Source of the DNA: Channallabes apus
Taxonomy: Eukaryota > Chordata > Actinopteri > Siluriformes > Clariidae
Assembly: GCA_030522415.1 (NCBI GenBank)
Contig: CM060107.1
Span: 23,038,071-23,102,070 of the forward strand
DNA length: 64,000 nt
Direction of reading: 5' to 3'
Within the stretch, counting starts at the first letter, position 1. Each line of letters starts with the position of its first letter. The translations under genes and the position numbers were made by a program. The notes beneath the pieces are model-generated. The model was not told the DNA's origin. It searched no databases and worked only from the letters and a program-made list of their open reading frames with translations. Below, piece after piece: positions 24,951-36,480 of the stretch.

Positions 24951-25340
24951 TTCCCAGTAAATGGGCCCTTGTCTTCGATCAGACCGCCTATTTTCTCTCT
25001 GGTCGTGTGTGTCTATGAGATGCTTTAAACAAACTCTGGCAGTGTGTGCAGGAACAAACCCCGTAGCCGAGGACATGTTCATTCGTTAAATCAGCATGCT
25101 TAGGAGCTTAGGCACGTCTTGGAGAGCATGAAAAGGCTGGCCTACCCTGAGCCATGCTATTGATGTCCTCAGAGGGAGAGGTCAAGAGGTCAGAGCAGTT
25201 CACAAGCCCCGACACTATTCTTATGCTAACTTATCAACCACACTACATCCTTAGCAGCAGAGAGGCAGCCTGACTTGCAAAAACAAGCAGACCTTGTTCT
25301 CTCTCTGCAGTCGGAGACCCCTTGTGAAATAACCAAACAT
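24951..25340. promoter_or_regulatory. candidate regulatory block with perfect DR2 nuclear-receptor site
   Basis: A high-complexity, higher-GC island in AT-rich surroundings with no open frame of note. It contains AGGTCA-AG-AGGTCA at 25179-25192, a perfect direct repeat with 2-bp spacing, the DR2 type bound by RAR/RXR. That it is an enhancer is inference from composition, position in the mir-9 gene desert and the motif. Conservation was not tested. Confidence 0.35.
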
Positions 25341-25820
25341 TTGGTTTAATGCAGTGAAGAAAATAAGATTTACAGTCAATGGGGTCTAAATAAACTGTTG
25401 AAATGTCCCTTACCGAAAAATCACATGAAATTAAAGTGTCTTAATACATGTCGAATGTGTTTTTTATTTTCACATATAATATTTATGATTAATTCATTTT
25501 TGATGGAGGGCATGAGGCTTAGGGATGTGATTTTCTGGCAGTTGTTTATTATTCACAAGGTGTCGCATGTGTCTACCTGAATTCCTGGTATAGCATTTTA
25601 AACACACTTTTCACATTATTATTTCACATGTGAAAAACTAATAATCACTTGAGCTATTCTACCATGATAATCTTTTTTAGAAGATAAAATTTAAGATGAA
25701 AATTAATTCTACCTAAGGCATTTCTCCAAAGGGACAAACGTGATGAATGTCCTGTCTACAACTGAATAGCAGAATTAGAGTATGAAATAATAGTATGAGA
25801 AATAAGATAAGTAGTCTAAC

Positions 25821-25854
25821 ATCTATCTATCTATCTATCTATCTATTTATCTAT
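25821..25854. repeat. (ATCT)n microsatellite
   Basis: About eight tetranucleotide units, slightly interrupted near the end. Confidence 0.9.
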
Positions 25855-25899
25855 GCTGTGAGGTTATTTATTTATTTCCCCCCTCAGAATCTGCGCTGT

Positions 25900-26290
25900 G
25901 CTTTCTTGCTGTGCAGGCCTTAAGGTAGCTCTATAGAGGTTATTGACTTGCACTCGGACATCACATGTTTATTTAGTGGCCTTGTAAAAGAAGCAACCGT
26001 ACTGTCAACTCAGTGGTCACGAGGGAATTCAAAGGAAATCACCATTTAATTAGTGGTCCTTAACCTCTGAGGTTAACCTTTGCCCGAAGGAGCCCTTAGG
26101 CCTGGTTTATTGTCCTCTAGGGGCCTGACCGAAGGCACTGCCATCATCCAGGTCCTGTCCAAAATAACATGAGCATTATTGCAGATTTATTCAACCCGGG
26201 TCAGTGTCAAGTATGGTCAATTCATTGTCCGTTTAGAGAGTCAGCCCCTGAGGGAGTCACGGTCAATACTGGACATTCACTTAACGTGTA
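25900..26290. promoter_or_regulatory. candidate non-coding regulatory block
   Basis: Complex unique sequence with short palindromes, for example AACCTCTGAGGTT near 26072 followed by AACCTTTGCCC (HNF4/DR1-like on the other strand). There is no coding frame. It stands out from flanking AT-rich DNA. The regulatory role is inferred only. Confidence 0.3.
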
Positions 26291-26373
26291 TCCTAAATCT
26301 ATTCTCATCTACTGTAGATATATAAGTTGACATGGACAGGTTTATATTTTTATATAAATGGATTTTGAAAATT

Positions 26374-26416
26374 CTTCTTCTTCTTCTTCTTCTTATTATT
26401 ATTATTATTATTATAA
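26374..26416. repeat. (TTC)n(TTA)n microsatellite
   Basis: A compound trinucleotide array that changes from CTT to ATT units. Confidence 0.85.
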
Positions 26417-27089
26417 ATATTTAGATAATTAGCCTATACCTTAAGTAAAAACTGGATATTTAAAATAAAATAACGTCTTTATGAAATATCCGTTATTTCA
26501 GTGCTGTGCGTAGCTGTGTTTTGACTCAATTACAAGCCAAACAGTTCAAATAAAGCTTCGAGATTTTTTATTTTTCTAAGAGCAAAGTCACCTTTTTTTT
26601 TTTGGTCGTCTAAATTACTAAATGAAGCTGAAGTATTTTGCACAATCAGTTAAATAAGACTCGCATCCTGTTTCGGCTTAATTTGGTATTTAGACTGTTA
26701 GAGCTGTTAGAACTATCAGTAGCAGTGCTGAGGGAAAGGACCTGGACCAGAAGGTTGATCAACGTCGCTGGAAATAACAGGAACTCATTCAATGCAGTGG
26801 TATTAAGCAATTATAAACCACCGCCTGTTTTATAGGCTTATATGATTCAGTGGGGAAGCCGAGGTTCAAGTCAAAGCTTCCCAGGAGTCGTTGGTGCGGT
26901 TAGTGTGTGTTTTACAGATTACTAAGGCTTATTACCTTGTAGTCCAGGTCCAGGTCTCTATTTAAGAGATGAATAAAAAATAAATGAAAGGAAACCAACA
27001 TCCTGCTGTAAAGTGTGTAGGCATACAGTTTGATGACATAAAACTATCCGTGTGAATTTCTGAGCTCTGTATAATAGCAGTGTTGGTGT

Positions 27090-27260
27090 ACCTGCTTGCC
27101 TCCACAGCCTTTTAGCGGCTAATTAAAGCTCAATTAAAAGCACATAGACACTTTCACACGCTTTCCAGCATACCTCTAATTAAAAAAGTGTCATTTTCTG
27201 CATTCCCTTATCATACAGAGGCAGAAAATCACATGTTTAAGCAGGACGTAGGCTGCCTCG
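27090..27260. promoter_or_regulatory. candidate enhancer with clustered homeodomain cores
   Basis: TAATTA cores at 27120-27125 and 27177-27182, with an intervening CAATTAAAA, inside unique non-coding DNA. Homeodomain proteins bind TAATTA. Function is inferred. Confidence 0.3.
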
Positions 27261-28796
27261 GTGACATTTATTTTTACATTCGGTATTCGAATCGTATATA
27301 CTGTATGTATTTGTTTGCTTTTTTTTTATTATAATTATTACTACGCGTTTTTTGCAATTGCATGTAAAAAGACATATACGCAATTTATTCATTTTTGTTC
27401 AATACAAAACATGTAACGCTATATTCATGTTGTTCTCTGTCCAAGGTGCTGATTCTAGCTCGTAAAAAAAAATCAGATTTTTTTCTGAGTCTATCGCCAG
27501 CATTATGTGTGATGTGTTCATCTGCACTGAGGTGAGAAGTGACCCTGTTAGTCCAAAAACATAAAAACATTTTCACACAACTATACTAAACATTTGGATC
27601 AGGATTTTCTGTAAGCTGTTTGCATCATACAGAATTCACAGACTGGGTTTCTGAAATAGCCTTTAATACATTAAACAGAGTGAACAACATACAAATGTTG
27701 TATAATGCTTTTGTTTTCCAGAACAAACAAATTATAGTCTAATACACAGAATACAAACTTAAATTAAAACCCTACTGTAGGTTCCTACTAATGCACATTG
27801 TGTGCTGATATATACATTTGATTGTCAATATTAAGACATTTTCTCAATACAAATATGATTGTTTTTCTTCGCAAGAAAACAATTCAAAGAGATGCATCGT
27901 GTTTTCCATTGTCCTCTGCTGCGGTTATCACGCCAAGAATGTCCAGTTTAATACCCATCCAACTCTGGAAGAAAGAAAGGGAAAAAAGTATAGCATTAAT
28001 GTAAAAGTGAAATGTAAAAAAGTCTAGAATATCTTGTGTATGTAATAAAAAAAAGGTATTTAAATAAAATAGTATTGTTTATAAATACTACAGTATAACA
28101 GATTATTGTTCATAAATATTAATGTTGATAGTGGCTTAATGTGTCCATCTATTTCTTACATTCCCAACCAATCTTTCCCAACAATCCCTTTGTAAATAGT
28201 GTGTTAACTCTGTCACACTTTTAAGCTAATACACAGATGATCCGATTGCTTTCATCACTGTAGGGGAACAGATCAGACTGTCATTTTTACCCCATCTCTC
28301 ATGCAAACACAGCCTTTCTCTTTCCTGTCTACCCAGCACAGGGTTTGTCCTTTTCCTTTCGGTTGGTCTCTGATATCTGTTTTTTTTTCCATCAGCCTTT
28401 GGACTCCATGCAGCTTATGCAAATCACTTTTCTTTTATTTCTCTGTCCCTCCCAGTAGCATGCAAGACTAGAATAGAGGGTGAAAACATGCATGCAGCCT
28501 CCATGGACAAAACACACACAGACACACAAACCCACACACACATCTTCTCGAACACACCAACCAAACACTTTGAGAATGTAGTGTGATCAGAAGACATATC
28601 AGCCAAATGGTGTTGTTTTGCTCTCTCTTTCTCTCTCTCACACACACTGGTTACACCCCCCTCACACATATACACTCTCTCAGCTTGTGCATGTAGTTAA
28701 TTAATTACCATTTTAAAGCCTAAAAAATTCATATGGATGTTGAGGAAATTAATGCAATAACTGTGTAACTATAAGAATGAAAAATAAGACTAAGAG

Positions 28797-28807
28797 TGAG
28801 AGAGAGC

Positions 28808-28839
<32 letters not shown>
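28797..28839. repeat. (AG)n microsatellite
   Basis: Near-perfect GA dinucleotide array with one C and one G interruption. Confidence 0.9.
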
Positions 28840-28849
28840 ATACTTCCCG

Positions 28850-29290
28850 CTAGATGATCTAGGGCGACTCTAAAGTACACATTGCACAAGGGATGAGTGC
28901 TGCACAAACAGGGGTTCGGATGTGGCTGCAGACAGTCGATTGAGACGATGGCTAGACTCGAGCTGTGGGAGGGGGCTGTCTCGGAGGGGGTACTATAGGT
29001 TCGGGGGTGTCTGTTGAACCCAAGGCTCTGACATTCCCAGGCTCTCGGACTGTGCCCAGCTGTGGAGGAGTGGAGGGGGGCACACATCTTGAGATGGCCC
29101 TGACAGCACTGCCTTTTCACAGCCACATTATTGAGGCAGCCAGCCTCACTCCCATAGCAACCTCCACACAGGTCAGAGGGTGAACAGCTCTCCCTCTGAG
29201 AGGGACGACAGAGAGAGATGGAGAGAGAAAGGGGTATACGACTACAGACAGGCTACAGACAGGATGCCTCTATAGCAATGAACTTGAACT
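28850..29290. promoter_or_regulatory. candidate non-coding regulatory block, GC-rich
   Basis: G-rich complex sequence with short open frames on both strands but no recognisable protein and no splice structure. It has the appearance of a conserved non-coding element in the mir-9 interval. No alignment was possible. Confidence 0.25.
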
Positions 29291-31090
29291 TGATGGATAG
29301 TCTAAAGTTTTGTTTTTTTTCACATGCATATCAGATGCAGATTTGCAGCGCTACAGATAGCTACAAGAGAGCTTATTCTAGATAAAAAAAATTGAGCACT
29401 AGTTGACTTTTTTGTGTATTTGTTATATTTAATTTTGCCTTTTTTATGATGAAATAAGCAATTATTTTGTAAAAAAAAAAAAATTGTTTTTAAATCCTGT
29501 TCTAACAGACTTAACAATAGTAATTGCATACACATCCAAACATATGAATTGATAAAATGTTACATTTATACTTCTAGAAGCATACAACAGCACATCTAAC
29601 TATACATTAAATAATTATATTTCTACATCATTTACAGTGACATGGCCAATAAATCACAAACAGCCCAAAGTTAATTTTGAAGTTTTAAAAATGACATAAT
29701 TTCATACACTTCATTTCCATAATTCCATACAGTCACATGTGTTATCCAGTACCACAGTATTGAATACTCTGGTTAACATAGACCCTTATTCCTAAGTTAA
29801 ATCTTAGAGAATAACCTCTGCCCATGTGCTTTTCATGCAGACAACTTCTAATCTGTAACGCCTCGACTAGAAGAACATCTCTATCTTCCTTGGAGATACT
29901 TAAGACATTCTTTGCAAGAGATTAGTCTCAGCTAAAGATTAAGCTTGACCTACATTGGATGTCATCCAAGGCTCTGAATGGCATGTGAGGTTGGTTTGAT
30001 ACTTCTGTCAATCCTTGTATGCCGCCCTTCTTGTTGTCAATCCACGCTTAAACATACTGAGGAGGCTTGACTTAATGTCAAGCAGTACCACATATGTAAG
30101 GATTTCATCTTCATTATAAAAAAAAAAAAACATTCCATATTTTAGGGGACCATTAGTGCAAAAAGTTGCCCTTTCTCTCCTAGACAGCAAGTAAATGATT
30201 AAACGTATTTATTTGTAAAAAAAAACCATTTTCCAGGCTGCTACAACAGAACAGGGCTCTTTTTTATAGAACTAAACATGGCGCTTCATCTCGCCATCAC
30301 TGTCACACGCCTCCCCCTCCCCTTCATCTTCTCGAACAGAACAAACCAACTCTTTTTTTTTTTTTTTTTAACTAACAGTTTCGAAGTCACCTTTTTCTTT
30401 CCTTCTCTGCTTTTATTCCAGACTGTTACTTCAGCAGATTATCACCATCCAGTCGACCCTATGTACACACTGATATTTGTTACAGCATCCTGTCTCTGGT
30501 TGTTTGCCTATTTTAATTGGTGAGCGCTATCCTCTAAATAATTAACACTGCAGAAAAGACCTGAATTTAAAAATGCTGAATGTAGAATAAAAATCCACAA
30601 ACTTACATTAACACCGAATTCTTCACTAACCAGAGTTGAATAATTAATAAATGTTAAAATTTTTTATTTATATTTTATATTGATGCAGAATGAAGAATTT
30701 TATTAAATATAACACCCTAAAGTTTAATCCTAGTGTACAGTATTAATGATATAGACTTCTATTGTAATACATTGACATTAAAATAATTAAGCTCTGACTA
30801 AATTATTCTACAACACAACATGAAATATAAATAAATGACTGCAATGTACTATAACAGTGTTGTAAAAATACAGACTGAGACTGTAATTGTACAGTAATTT
30901 TAAATAGCATCCATACCCTGAATGCTACAGCTGCAGTGTACGTTATAGATTTTGGACAAAAGGCCACAGGCCTGTTTCATGTATGCCAGCACAACCAACA
31001 GCATCTCCATCTGTACCAGACAAGCATTAGCAATGAGTAGACCAATTAACATGATCGGGGGCCTACAGCCTGCTCCTGTTTATTTGCCTG
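29291..31090. other. intergenic DNA, no gene recognised
   Basis: Mostly AT-rich. A unique stretch at about 29780-30070 has higher complexity and could be regulatory. Poly-T runs lie near 30352-30369. No RNA gene or protein exon was recognised. Confidence 0.4.
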
Positions 31091-31093
31091 TAT

Positions 31094-31094
<1 letters not shown>

Positions 31095-31165
<71 letters not shown>

Positions 31166-31196
31166 ACACACACATACACACACACACACACACACA
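31095..31196. repeat. (CA)n microsatellite
   Basis: About 50 dinucleotide units with two T interruptions. Confidence 0.95.
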
Positions 31197-31229
31197 GTCA
31201 CACACAAAAGCTTTCCAATCTGCATACCA

Positions 31230-31610
31230 GTCTAATGTCTTTGGCATCTGGTCCTGTCTAGTCTGCTCCGGGCTTTCCCACCCTGCCCCCTTCAAGAGAT
31301 GGTGGAGAAGTACCAGTCCTGACAATGGTGGGAACGGTGCTTTAGGAGGGAGGGGGGTCTCCAATGAGCGGGGAAAGATGCGAGTGGGGCAGAATAATAA
31401 TGGCAGACACCACGTTCTGTTCATTAAGGCATGCTGCTGCAGCTGCCGACCCCATGGCAGCCCATGGACCCATCTCACTCTCACATCCATTCAAGATGGA
31501 GACTAGAGTGCCAGGGGCATGGGGTGCCATTTTAGCCATTTCAACTGTGACCAGGCAGCAAGAGGAAGAGGCACCAGAAAATGTATCAGAGCATTGCTCA
31601 CTGTCACTTT
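31230..31610. promoter_or_regulatory. candidate non-coding regulatory block
   Basis: GC-balanced complex sequence beside the CA repeat. Open frames exist on both strands but match nothing known to me, lack splice context and include the CA repeat. A regulatory rather than coding role seems likelier. Confidence 0.3.
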
Positions 31611-31889
31611 AAAGCAGAACATTTAAAAGTGCACACAAACATCGGACAAAAGAGAATTATTGTTTTATTGAATTATTGAATTATTTGTGCACATAAATAT
31701 CATGATCTAACTGATGTGATTTGTGCAAGATTATAGTTTTTATTTAGCTGTCAACAAAATTGTTCTTGTGTATTTTGTGATTGAAATTTACGAAAAGAAA
31801 AAGGAAATAGCATTTTGCACAGCCATTCATTCATTTTGTTCAGTCATTCCTAGGTTCTTTAGTTCACTTATTCAACTAGTTGACATTTC

Positions 31890-32120
31890 TACAGGCGAAG
31901 AAGGTTTGGGATGGAGGAGGGAATGTAGAACAGAATGGCGCAGAGAGCAGAGCCTATGGGAAGTGCCTCCGGGATGCTGCCTCTCTCATTGATACAGACT
32001 GAGACTTTGGCCTTTTCTTTCCTTTCAGTGCAACTATGTCAAGAGGATCTTTGCTCAGCCCCACTCATTAGCAGTGCTAGTTGCTTTATTGTTTCCTCTC
32101 TATTTTCCTCTCATTATCCA
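31890..32120. promoter_or_regulatory. candidate non-coding regulatory block
   Basis: Unique sequence of raised complexity between AT-rich flanks. No exon recognised. Confidence 0.22.
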
Positions 32121-32796
32121 TCCCTGACTGCAAACAAAACTATTTACTTTACTAAAAAAGTGAATTGTTCAACTGTGTACAATATATCCAACTTTCCCAC
32201 TGCTCTATCACAAAAAAAAAACATAAAATAAATAAAATCAGAGAGAATCTAAAAATATAATTCCATCATTCTTGGATGATATTTCGGTTCCAGGTATTAT
32301 AATTTTTTGTGACAGAAAAAAAATCTGCGAGTGTCAAATATTTCATATTTATTATAGAAATCTAGTAAGATAATTATGCACAAATTATGCCTTTGTGTTT
32401 TATCTATTTAAAAAAACATTGCACTGATTATTGGAAAACCTAGTTCATGTGATTTTGCCCAGTAGAAAGTGAATAGAGGCATCCTAATACAAGTCTCATA
32501 GCTAGTCACAGTGTTTCTTACTCGATTCACCAGATCATAGAATATAAAATGCAATTTTACATCAACTACAATATATTGGTAGATGTGGGGTATGAACAAA
32601 AGTCTTAAAGACTAGAGTTTTATTTTCGTTCATATGGCGAGCCTAACAAAAGAAGATGGCAGCCTCTCCTGCAATCGGTGCCAGCTCATTTGTTTTCTTT
32701 ACCTCCCCTCCTCCACTCTCTTAATTAGTACAGCAAAATCACATAGGCAAAAAGCTGTGTGACTGGTTTAGCTCCTAAATGCATCCATGTACATGT

Positions 32797-32798
<2 letters not shown>

Positions 32799-32850
<52 letters not shown>
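32799..32850. repeat. (AC)n microsatellite
   Basis: 26 perfect dinucleotide units. Confidence 0.95.
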
Positions 32851-32856
<6 letters not shown>

Positions 32857-32889
32857 ATGCACACACACAAGAATAAAAAAGGCTATGAT

Positions 32890-33220
32890 GCAACTCACCT
32901 CGTGTGCCAGTCCAGCCATCTTAGCTGTTTCAATAAGATCTCCCTCAAGATGGCCTCCCTGCTTTCCTCATTCATCGTGCCAAAGCTCCAGGGAGATGAA
33001 GGGGTTTCATCGCCGGTGGCATGGGCACGGTGCCCCATATCCCCCAGATGGCACTGGAGATCTCTTGGCATGAGGAGAAATATGGCAGTCAGGGACAAAG
33101 GCGTTTTCCTCCTGTCACTTCTTCTATACAGCATGTTGTCCAAGTTCATGACACATTACTTCATCATGGTATGTTGCAGGTCAGGAGCAGGGCGCTGAAT
33201 GGCAGTGCAGAAAAATTGCA
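32890..33220. promoter_or_regulatory. candidate non-coding regulatory block, about 1 kb from mir-9
   Basis: High-complexity sequence rich in GATGG/CCATC and GGTGCC-like words. Short open frames on both strands are unrelated to known proteins. It lies downstream of mir-9 in the mir-9 direction. Regulatory role inferred. Confidence 0.3.
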
Positions 33221-33797
33221 AATTAAAATTTAGCATTGCAAAATATTCATTGTTATTATCACCAAGCTGGTACCATGGCAACTACTAACGTGTTTGCTGC
33301 ACAGACACCATAAAGCACGTCCTGCATGATCTGTAAACGTATGCTCATGCAATACAGGAGACTAATATGTCTCCATTTTATTACAGGAGGCATACAATTT
33401 GCTTAAAAAGCAAACAAACAAATAAATAAATAATTAAGATTTTAAACACAAAGCCACCAACGATGCTCAAAATTAATGAAAATAAATAGTAAAATTACTG
33501 ATTTATATAAGAGAATATACAATTTATTTTGTGTTTAGACTTTTGTTGAATAGTGCCAACAGCTGATAATGTAGATTTATAGAATTTCAAAATAACAATT
33601 ATGTTTACATTGCTAAACAGATCCACAGATCAACTTAGAATTCAGAGACTTCTCACAGACTGATTCACATACATAAAGGTGCAAGCTTCCATATTTACTT
33701 ATACCTTTATTCCTAGCAACAAAAAAATTGGGAAAAAAGGCAAACAAATAACAAATCTTTCACATCAAAGTCTCATGATTTGTGTCTGATGATGTTT

Positions 33798-33834
<37 letters not shown>
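33798..33834. repeat. (AAT)n microsatellite
   Basis: About twelve perfect ATA/AAT trinucleotide units. Confidence 0.9.
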
Positions 33835-33837
<3 letters not shown>

Positions 33838-34181
33838 CAAGCACAGAATCTAAATTTAACATTAAAAGATGCAAATAAGAATAAAGGTCCAAGTAATCTA
33901 TAGCCCAGTCATGCTTTAGCATCAATGATCTATCCTCTGTGAGTAATTTTAACATACGGTGATTAAACAGTCATTTTCACATCAAATAAATATTTCACAA
34001 ACCATTTTTTCTAATGTTCATTTTTCCATTTTTTAAATTAACTCAACAGGGAATGAAGAACACGTGTATTAAATTTTTTTCTACAGAAAATTCCCCTTTT
34101 TTTCTATAGGCCTACCTGTTAAATTGGTCCTTAAGTCACACAGTTTGGGGGATTCACACAGGATGGATGCGAGTTTGAGAT

Positions 34182-34258
34182 TAATTTCTACTTTCGGTTA
34201 TCTAGCTTTATGACATGACTTTATACTCATACAGCTAGATAACCAAAGACAGAAACCA
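34182..34258 (-). ncRNA. mir9: mir-9 precursor hairpin
   Basis: Read on the - strand, the 5p arm at 34249-34227 begins TCTTTGGTTATCTAGC, the full mature miR-9-5p. After a short loop the 3p arm at 34211-34190 begins ATAAAGCTAGATAACC, the full miR-9-3p. Both arms match the vertebrate mature sequences I know without mismatch, and the arms pair along their length. miR-9 drives neural progenitor switching and neuronal differentiation. The position between polg and rhcg matches the human MIR9-3 locus, so this is the MIR9-3 orthologue or a teleost duplicate. It should be processed from a longer - strand host RNA, possibly starting in the island at 36.2-36.5 kb or 44.2-44.6 kb. Confidence 0.97.
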
Positions 34259-34604
34259 ACCCCTCTCCATGCGTACTGCTCCTGTTTGAAGAAAACGAGA
34301 TCTTGAGGAGGAGGAGTCATGGTTACACATCTGAAATGAAAATAGAAAAACATGAATAAAGAATGAAGATAATTAGCAACATGATGAAGCACGGGCAAAC
34401 CATCAGGACAGTTTCTCTACATGTTAGCATGCCCAAGGTTTCAGGACTCCTCAAGATTCAGTTCTAAAAATATATGCAGAATAGAATCATTACTGAAAAT
34501 ATCTTTTTTTTCTCATTCCAATAATGAATAATGTTTTTAATTAGTAAAAAAAAAAAATTCAAAAAGAAACATACATTTTCAAGCGAGGATATAATCACAC
34601 ATTA

Positions 34605-34626
34605 AATAATAATAATAATAATAATA

Positions 34627-34671
<45 letters not shown>

Positions 34672-34692
34672 ACAATAATAATAATAATAATT
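34605..34692. repeat. (AAT)n(ATT)n(AAT)n palindromic microsatellite
   Basis: The trinucleotide array switches from AAT to ATT and back to AAT, so the halves can fold on each other. It lies about 350 bp upstream of mir-9 in the mir-9 direction. Confidence 0.9.
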
Positions 34693-34699
34693 TCCAAAA

Positions 34700-36200
34700 G
34701 AAAAAAAAAACAGATGCCAAAAAAGTTCAAAATTTTACAAGTTAAATTTAAAATTCATAGCCCTAACCTTCCACCACTACATGTAAAAGAGAAAGGTTAT
34801 GCTCATAATTTTTAGAGTATTACAAACACAAATGCATAAAATCATGAGATGCAATTACAATATTATCTTACCAAGATCAAAGGCATATACCTCTGCTGAC
34901 TGTAAGACTCATGTGCATGGTGTGGACAATTAATGTGTATGCGGTGTGTCTAGGTTTAGTGTAAGCCTGGTGCGTACATGGTGCATATAAGCCGCATGTG
35001 TACATGGTGTGTGGAAACCTTAAGCGTGGTGTGTGGAAGCCTGCTGTGTTTATAGTGTGTGTAAGGTGGCATGCCTTACATGTGGGTAGGCCTCTGTTCA
35101 GTAAATGGTACACATACTGCAGTATGTTCACTAAACAGCATATTTCATTTCATCTGTAATATCATTAAATAATATTTTGCTAAATAATTACCATTCAACA
35201 AAGCCAACTCTTCGATCAGATGTTCCTCTAGAAATTGACTAACACGTATTCAGCTATTTAAGTGTCAGTCATTTTACCTCCGCTCTGATTGACCATGTAG
35301 ACATGTAACCGCATATAACAGTTAATAACTGAAAAAGAATCAAGAGGTTGGCAATAGGTATGCATTATTTAAGTCAGATTTGTGTTGCACAACTATAGGC
35401 GGTGAGTATAGGCCTATAGAGATTGCAGTCAAACTTGTAGGTGACAGTTTATAAGCTAAGTGTGATCATTTCAATGAATGTTTTAGTGTATCATTGTAAG
35501 TACAATTTATTGTTTAAAAATAAATCTAACATATCAAGAATAAAACATTTATTTATTCATTTACACAGCTAACACATCTACAGGATGATAGTAACCAGGC
35601 TAAGCAGTGCTTAAGGAGTGAAAGTGAACAAGTTGCTGAGGACAAAAGACATGGTATAACACACTATAGTCTTGTCCTTATAGTGTCCACCCATTCTTTT
35701 TTCCGGCCGTGGAATAAAAAAAAAGGAAACGAATAAAAAACAAAAGAAATATATTTTTCATAAAAATATCAACCTAATGAAAAATCACAACCAGTAAACA
35801 AGCGGGTCCTATTTCACACGCTTAGTTTATACAATATTCCAACATTTTGTCTATTATAAAAAAAAATATTAATATGTGTGTATGTAATGCCGTCTGATTC
35901 AAAAGAATCGTTGCAATTAAAATATCTAATTTGTTGAGTTTTTTTATTTTTTCAATAGAAAATAATACCTCTGGACTCCATAGGCAATAAATCGGCTGAG
36001 AGTTAGAACGCAGCGTCTTCGGCATCCTCATCAGATGTGGCGATGTGGTGCTGCAGCCAGTCGGTAGCTCCACACGTCTCTCTCTTTTTCTCATTACATA
36101 TATGTGTGTATGTGTTCTAATCCTGTAGCGTCTAAGCACATAACGACGACTAAGTTTTGTTTTCTATTGACTCGTTCAGCTATACAGAAAGCCTACAGCC
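34700..36200. other. non-coding interval between mir-9 and its nearest promoter-like island
   Basis: Includes a repetitive stretch at about 34905-35060, built of imperfect TGTGT/CATGGTG-type short units, and AT-rich DNA. No exon recognised. If the 36.3 kb island is a mir-9 promoter, this is transcribed host RNA. Confidence 0.4.
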
Positions 36201-36229
36201 TGTCTTCACGCAGAAATCGATTTTATTGA

Positions 36230-36480
36230 TGATCATCTGATGATGCTAATGTCCGACCCGCCGCTTGCTCTTCTGCACCTCGGGTACCACAGACCACCGC
36301 TTTTCTTCCACTGGTCGCTAGCGTCTGCACTGACGTCACCGAGGCTCTGTAAGCGCCGTCGCTCAGTCCGACCAATCAGAGTGCGGGGACGCGGTTGAGA
36401 ACCGATGCGCGCGCTTTACGGGGGTAGAGTGGGTGGAGTTAGAAAGTCCAATCAGGATGCGTCGCTGAGGATGAGTGAAC
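36230..36480 (-). promoter_or_regulatory. CpG-rich promoter-like island upstream of mir-9
   Basis: A GC-rich, CpG-dense island in otherwise AT-rich DNA, about 2 kb upstream of mir-9 on its strand. It holds a palindromic CRE TGACGTCA at 36331-36338 and two CCAAT boxes at 36372-36376 and 36448-36452, written on the + strand, plus a GCGCGC core. These are standard vertebrate core-promoter elements. Direction is not certain; assignment to the mir-9 host RNA is inferred from distance. Confidence 0.55.

Noticed and set aside
30952..31506. 184-codon frame across the CA microsatellite, and its antisense frame
   Set aside because: Dominated by translated (CA)n giving His-Thr repeats; no splice or homology support.
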